64,000 nt of DNA. Source: Opitutaceae bacterium. GTDB lineage: Bacteria; Verrucomicrobiota; Verrucomicrobiia; Opitutales; Opitutaceae. Both the position numbers and the translations under genes were made by a program. The notes beneath the pieces are model-generated. The model saw nothing but the letters and a program-made list of their open reading frames with translations, searched no databases and had not been told where the DNA came from. Positions 59,861 to 64,000 of this stretch are shown here, in pieces. The DNA lies in NCBI GenBank assembly GCA_024711005.1, contig JANJTQ010000175.1, forward strand, positions 1 through 64,000. The letters run 5' to 3'. How positions within the stretch are numbered: position 1 is the first letter of the stretch; each line of letters begins with the position of its first letter.

Positions 59861-61231
59861 TCATGGTTTCGGTTCCTTTCCGTGCTGAATAGGGGGCCAG
59901 AATTGGTCCCAATTGAAGGGCCGGCTGAATTCGCCGTGGTGGCACTTCAGGCAATCGCCCGGTCCGAGCGGACGCAGATGCGCCGTCACCGGTCCACCAC
60001 TCGCGCGTTGCGCGACATGCACCGCGCCGGGGCCATGACAACTCTCGCAGCCCACATGAGTGAGCTTTGCCGCACCGTATTCACGTCGGTAACCCGTGGG
60101 CGTTCCAAAACCCACCGTATGACAACCGATGCATGACGGATCCGTGTTCGCTCCGCGCGCGATCAGCACGTCGAACGCCCGTCCGTGGGCACTCTTGTGC
60201 CAGACTTGCGCGGCGGTCGGGTGACAGCCCATACACGATTCGCTGCCCACGAACCCCGCGCCGGCACGCGTGCCCGGCACCTGATCCGCCATCGCATGCT
60301 CGGTCGAATCCACCGCCAGCGTGGTCTGCCCGACTTCCCGCCGATAGGCGCGCACCAGCGACAGCACCTCTTCGTGCTCCATGTAACGTTCATCGAGCAG
60401 CGTGATCGCATGCTGGCCGGCGAAAGGCTTGCCCTCGTCCGGGAAGACCAGCTCCAACGCACCGAACGATTTCGATTCGTTCCCCGTGTAGTAAACGTAG
60501 ACCAGCCCTTCCCGCTGCAGCGCCTGGGCCGGCTGGCTGACCTTGCCGCCGAGAACGAGACTGAACTCGTAGAACCGCCGCGCCAATTCCCGCAACGACG
60601 TCTCATCGGTGTACGCCAGCAGGACCAACACATCGGCTGCGCGCGTCACCTCGGGCAGGATGCGCCCCAAACAGGTGGCCATGTCTTCCACCGCCAGCCC
60701 TTCTCCCAAGGTGTCGGCCGACCCGCGCGGATCGACCACGCCCACAAAGGCGATCCGCCGGCCGTCATGTTTCACGATGGTCCAGCCCGGCAGGATCGGA
60801 TTCCCGGTTTCGCGATCCAGGAGGTTCGCGCCGATCAACGGCACCGGCGAAGCGGCGGCGATCTGACGCAACATCCCCGCCGAAAGCGAGGCCTCGCTGT
60901 ACCCCGCGTTGAGCGCGACGTAGTTCATATTCGAATACGCCTTCACCACCTGCTTGTATTTGAGCAGGTGATAATCCTCCGGCCCTTCCAACGCGTCGCC
61001 CACGTCGACACCGAGCGCGTCCTTGTAATTTCTATCGATCGCCGAGCGCAGCAGAGCGAGTCCGCCGTACTGGCCGCTGAAACAGCCGCAATTCGTCAGC
61101 CGCCCGTGGGTCTGCGACGTGAAAAACAGCGGGACCGTATCCGGCCGGTCCGACGCTCCGCCCGGACGGCAACCGCCGAGAAACACGACCGCCACCAAGA
61201 GCAACAATGGCGCGAAGACGCCGAGACCCAT
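59861..61231 (-). CDS. multihaem cytochrome c lipoprotein with UshA-like N-terminus
   Basis: 456 residues. Lipoprotein signal GVFAPLLLLVAVVFLGGC with lipobox LGGC. Residues about 30-290 resemble the metallophosphatase/5'-nucleotidase fold (TSQTHGRLTNCGCFSGQYGG, AYSNMNYVALNAGYSEASLS), but the usual D-x-H metal ligand has Gln for Asp. The C-terminal 140 residues carry four CxxCH haem sites: CMGCH, CIGCH, CESCH, CLKCH. This combination is known as the cytochrome c554-associated metallophosphatase group. Lipid-anchored, probably periplasmic electron carrier; activity of the first domain doubtful. ATG 61231 starts the signal peptide; the longer frame begins inside family C repeat. Confidence 0.78.
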   Translation of the reverse strand: MGLGVFAPLLLLVAVVFLGGCRPGGASDRPDTVPLFFTSQTHGRLTNCGCFSGQYGGLALLRSAIDRNYKDALGVDVGDALEGPEDYHLLKYKQVVKAYSNMNYVALNAGYSEASLSAGMLRQIAAASPVPLIGANLLDRETGNPILPGWTIVKHDGRRIAFVGVVDPRGSADTLGEGLAVEDMATCLGRILPEVTRAADVLVLLAYTDETSLRELARRFYEFSLVLGGKVSQPAQALQREGLVYVYYTGNESKSFGALELVFPDEGKPFAGQHAITLLDERYMEHEEVLSLVRAYRREVGQTTLAVDSTEHAMADQVPGTRAGAGFVGSESCMGCHPTAAQVWHKSAHGRAFDVLIARGANTDPSCIGCHTVGFGTPTGYRREYGAAKLTHVGCESCHGPGAVHVAQRASGGPVTAHLRPLGPGDCLKCHHGEFSRPFNWDQFWPPIQHGKEPKP

Positions 61232-61248
61232 CCCGCGGCAAACTCCGA

Positions 61249-61320
61249 GGTGGACGGCGAGCTCCGGGCGCAGTTTCGGCACACGCCCCTCGAAAACGCG
61301 CCCGGAGGTCGCGTTCCACC
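61249..61320. repeat. palindromic repeat family C, copy 2
   Basis: GGTGGACGGCGAGCTCCGGG and GCGCCCGGAGGTCGCGTTCC ACC form the arms. Same family as 29621-29691. It lies between the DUF4159 gene and the multihaem gene. Confidence 0.65.
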
Positions 61321-61343
61321 CGGCAGGCACCTCCACGCCACTC

Positions 61344-62054
61344 TCAATACAGCAGCACATAGGTCAGGATGTTCACGTTGACCGCGGCGGACGTCAGAAT
61401 CTCGTTGCCGCCGCAGCAGCAGCAGCCCTTGGCGTTGCCGACGTCGTTGAGGCCTTCCTTCGAGTGAATCATCACCAGGCGTCCGTTGACCTCCAGGCCT
61501 TCGAGCAGGGCGACGTTACCTTTCTTGCACTTGAGCGTTTCGATCTTGTTAAGCACCGAAAACACCGGATGGCTCATCGGGATCTTGGTGAGCTTGTATT
61601 CAGGCAGCGCCAGCTCGATTTCCTTGCGCAGCGACTTGTCCCACGCCTCGTTCGAGCAGCTCGGACTCGACAACAGAAAGCCGCCATTGAGCAGATATTG
61701 GCGGAGGTTTTTTCGCTCTCGTTCCGTGAGCGTGAACGTCTCTTCGCCCGAGAAGACGCAAAACGGCAGGTCGAACAGGCCGTCGGAATCCAACCGCACC
61801 GCGCGGAAATGTTTTTCGACGTCCAACGTGGTGTCCTTCGCCGCATCGGTGAGAAACTTGTCCGCAAAACACACGGAGCTGCGGTTGCCCGCATAGATGA
61901 GATTGCCGCAGGGCACCACGCCCGGCTCCAACGGAGCGGTCGAGGGGACCGGCACCGGCACGACCTTGGGAGTCTTCGGCGCCGCCGAGGCCGCGAACAC
62001 AAACGCAAACAGGGAACCCAGAAGAAGCGTGGCCAAACGGAGTTTCGTTTTCAT
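61344..62054 (-). CDS. DUF4159 protein with Cys-rich loop
   Basis: 236 residues. Signal peptide KLRLATLLLGSLFAFVFAAS. DUF4159 core: LTERERKNLRQYLLNGGFLL, IPMSHPVFSVLNKIETLKCK and a tail VNVNILTYVLLY, matching the paralogue at 19937-20674. It differs by a Cys-rich insertion (AKGCCCCGGNEILT, four Cys in a row) and five or more further cysteines. The start overlaps the stop of the coiled-coil gene by four bases (ATGA), so both are co-transcribed. Possibly a metal- or redox-active variant. Confidence 0.75.
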   Translation of the reverse strand: MKTKLRLATLLLGSLFAFVFAASAAPKTPKVVPVPVPSTAPLEPGVVPCGNLIYAGNRSSVCFADKFLTDAAKDTTLDVEKHFRAVRLDSDGLFDLPFCVFSGEETFTLTERERKNLRQYLLNGGFLLSSPSCSNEAWDKSLRKEIELALPEYKLTKIPMSHPVFSVLNKIETLKCKKGNVALLEGLEVNGRLVMIHSKEGLNDVGNAKGCCCCGGNEILTSAAVNVNILTYVLLY

Positions 62055-64000
62055 GGGCGGGTGATCTTTTTGAAGTATTCGTCGACCAGGGTGCGGTATT
62101 CGTCGAGGGAACTTTCCCCCGGCACCGCGTCTGACCGGCGGTCGGTCGGGTTGAGCCCTTTCATCACATCGGGATCGTCCAATTGGGACGTGGGCACCGA
62201 GCCCGCGGAGGGCGATCCGTTTCCGCTTTGGGCGTTGGTTTGCTGCGCGGAGGAGTCGCCTTTCGGACTGGCTTCGTTGCCCATGATCGGAGGCTGCTGG
62301 CCGCTGTTCATCGAATAACCCGAGCCGGTGCCCGGCGCGTTGCCGCGGCCAAGTTGGGGAAATCCGCGACCGAGGCCCGACTTGCGGCTCTTGCGCATCT
62401 GCTCGAAGGACTGACCTTTTCCTCCGGAAAGCGTGAGCTTCAGGTAGTCGTCAAGCGCGTCGCTCGCCTCGCCTTGTCCGCCTTCGCACTTTCCAAACAG
62501 TTTCGCCATATCCTGCTCCAGCCGTCGCGCCAGTGACGCGCCTTGCGCGCCATCGCCTTCAAGCATGCGTCCGGTCGCCGCCCCGGCGGACGACGCCAGC
62601 CGCTCCTGCTCAATCGCGTCGGCCAAAGCCTCGGCGCTCTTGCAGGCCTTCGGAAACTTATCCTTCGCGGCGGCGGCTTTCTCACGCAGGCGGGAAGGCA
62701 ACTGCTGCAACGCTTCGCGGATCGCCTGCTGTTGGGCAGCGAGGTCTTTCATCGCAAGCTGGTCCTCACGGTTGAGCGGCCCTTTGTTTTCGTAGGAGGC
62801 CATCTGCTCGGCGACCTGCTGCTGCGCCTGATGCAGACGTTCGAACTGGCTGAAGGTATTGATGAGGTCGTGCAGGCGGCTGAGGTCCTCAAGCGGTATC
62901 TGCACCGAACCGGCAAGCGACTCTTCACGCGCGCCCAGACGCTCGGCGTGATCCTTCGCCTCCTGCTCCATCTTTTCGAAGGTCTCCTTCGAGAGCGAAC
63001 GCTTGCCGTCGGGTCGCACGGTGGATTCGGCCAGCGCACCGACCGCGCCGCTGTTGAGCGCGGTCGAACGCCAGATTTCCGTGGACTCGCGGGTCAGCTG
63101 TTTTTGGAGATCCTTCTCGAAGTCGTAAACCGGATCCTTGCGCACAAAATTGCGCATGCGCTCGGCCTGTTGCTTCAGCCGTTGGTTGATCTCGCTTTGC
63201 CGCGCGGTGAGCTGATCGAACTCCGCCGCGGCGGCCTCCGCTTGTTCCGGCGTCTTCAACCGTTCACGCAATGCGGCGGTGTCTTCGGCAAGTTTTTTTT
63301 GCGCGGTTTGCAGCTCGTGAAAGGCGTTGATCAACTCCTGATACTTCTCGGAAAGATCGCGCACGTCCGAGGCCTCGCGAATGAAGTCGTTGTACTCCTC
63401 CTCCGAAATGATCGTGAGCGTGACGGTCTGGCTGCGCGACAACTTGGGCTCGGGCGCATTGTCGATCGCCTCGGCGAACAGGCTCAACCGGTCGCCCGAT
63501 CTCACCCCCAGATTCGCAAAATCGAATTCCAACGCCTGCCCCACATAACGTTGGGCCCCTTCATAGGTGAACACCAGGGGTTCCGAATACACGCCGTTCA
63601 ACCCGCGATGTATCCGAAGTGTCCTTACGCCGTAATCGTCGGACGCCTCGAAACGGGTGTTGAGCTTGAAGTCGCGACTCACATAGCCGTCCTGCATCGG
63701 CTCGGCCACGCGCACGGAGGGCGGCAGGTCGTGCGTCGCGGAGATGAGCGCCTCGGGCTGGTCGTCCGACGGGATGCCGTCGATGTCGGTGACCCGGAAC
63801 TTAAGTCGCACGTTGTCGCCCAGCGTGAATGCGCCGCGAACCTCGTTCTCGGCGCCGACGGCAAACGCCACGCGTTCGGTGCGCCCATCCTCCCCGGTCA
63901 CTTCCATCACGCCGTCACGGAGCGGGCGGTTGGATTGCAGACGGAAACGCAGTTCGCTGCCGGTGAGCGCGCTGGCCGACTTGAACGGAAAGGGTTTTTC
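62051..64000 (-). CDS. coiled-coil envelope protein, DUF4175-like (5' end outside window)
   Basis: 650 codons are open from the window edge, beginning in frame with EKPFPFKSASALTGSELRFR. A beta-rich region (LKFRVTDIDGIPSDDQPEAL, DDYGVRTLRIHRGLNGVYSE) is followed by a long coiled coil (LQTAQKKLAEDTAALRERLK through REALQQLPSRLREKAAAAKD) and a Gly/Asn/Ser-rich tail ending LDEYRTLVDEYFKKITRP. The order matches the protein at 15012-17408 from its beta section onward. The missing N-terminus should hold the membrane segments. It stands before a DUF4159 gene, as the paralogue does in the MoxR operon. Confidence 0.75.
   Translation of the reverse strand, partial: EKPFPFKSASALTGSELRFRLQSNRPLRDGVMEVTGEDGRTERVAFAVGAENEVRGAFTLGDNVRLKFRVTDIDGIPSDDQPEALISATHDLPPSVRVAEPMQDGYVSRDFKLNTRFEASDDYGVRTLRIHRGLNGVYSEPLVFTYEGAQRYVGQALEFDFANLGVRSGDRLSLFAEAIDNAPEPKLSRSQTVTLTIISEEEYNDFIREASDVRDLSEKYQELINAFHELQTAQKKLAEDTAALRERLKTPEQAEAAAAEFDQLTARQSEINQRLKQQAERMRNFVRKDPVYDFEKDLQKQLTRESTEIWRSTALNSGAVGALAESTVRPDGKRSLSKETFEKMEQEAKDHAERLGAREESLAGSVQIPLEDLSRLHDLINTFSQFERLHQAQQQVAEQMASYENKGPLNREDQLAMKDLAAQQQAIREALQQLPSRLREKAAAAKDKFPKACKSAEALADAIEQERLASSAGAATGRMLEGDGAQGASLARRLEQDMAKLFGKCEGGQGEASDALDDYLKLTLSGGKGQSFEQMRKSRKSGLGRGFPQLGRGNAPGTGSGYSMNSGQQPPIMGNEASPKGDSSAQQTNAQSGNGSPSAGSVPTSQLDDPDVMKGLNPTDRRSDAVPGESSLDEYRTLVDEYFKKITRP

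Overview
The window reads as chromosomal DNA of a GC-rich verrucomicrobial bacterium, most likely Opitutaceae (Opitutus/Lacunisphaera-like). The grounds are inference from content: a PEP-CTERM protein, an H-X9-DG type pseudopilin, beta-helix and heparinase-type polysaccharide enzymes, a secretin-like domain of the verrucomicrobial type, the GMGILPM/HGQDARAT spurious-ORF repeat, and many dispersed palindromic repeats. No rRNA, tRNA or CRISPR array was seen. Both window edges cut genes: an IS630-type transposase at the left and a large coiled-coil protein at the right.

Layout. 0-0.2 kb: end of an IS630 element. 0.4-10.9 kb: housekeeping and envelope genes (esterase, RsuA, TonB receptor, an SGNH hydrolase destroyed at a repeat, YHS/MauE membrane protein, PRC-barrel protein, exported peroxiredoxin, kinase-fold protein, transglutaminase-like protein). 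10.9-21.8 kb: a MoxR ATPase / DUF58 / BatA-type / coiled-coil / VWA / DUF4159 operon, in which three proteins carry a DxSxS metal-site motif. 21.9-25.7 kb: a leftward signalling operon of response regulator, small membrane protein, double-domain KaiC and histidine kinase. 26-30.2 kb: an acyltransferase fusion divergent from an AraC regulator, a metallopeptidase and a phosphodiesterase. 30.2-36.8 kb: two tandem paralogues of a large secreted protein, one frameshifted. 37-50.4 kb: a carbohydrate-use island (GH57, LacI regulator, two beta-helix proteins, pseudopilin, secreted beta-rich protein, esterase, PEP-CTERM protein, heparinase II/III-like lyase, a beta-helix remnant). 50.6-54.2 kb: rpmH-rnpA-yidD-yidC and YebC. 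54.4-58.1 kb: helical protein and an ECF sigma operon. 58.2-64 kb: thioredoxin/secretin fusion, multihaem lipoprotein, and a second DUF4159/coiled-coil pair paralogous to the one at 15-20 kb.

Main new observations. (1) A 20-bp inverted repeat of the form TTGSTnAAnnnnTTnASCAA stands in front of five genes of the carbohydrate island, with a sixth degenerate copy at a decayed gene. It is a candidate operator, possibly for the local LacI regulator. (2) Two copies of a 90-134 bp element with IS630-like ends each sit inside another palindromic repeat; one is flanked by TA, as expected of IS630/mariner insertion. (3) At least nine copies of one palindromic repeat (family A) lie between 28.5 and 50 kb, one supplying the stop codon of the heparinase gene. 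(4) A thioredoxin domain is fused to a secretin-like domain. (5) A KaiC homologue keeps one of the two phosphosites of the cyanobacterial protein. All functional statements are from sequence inspection only; no database search was run.
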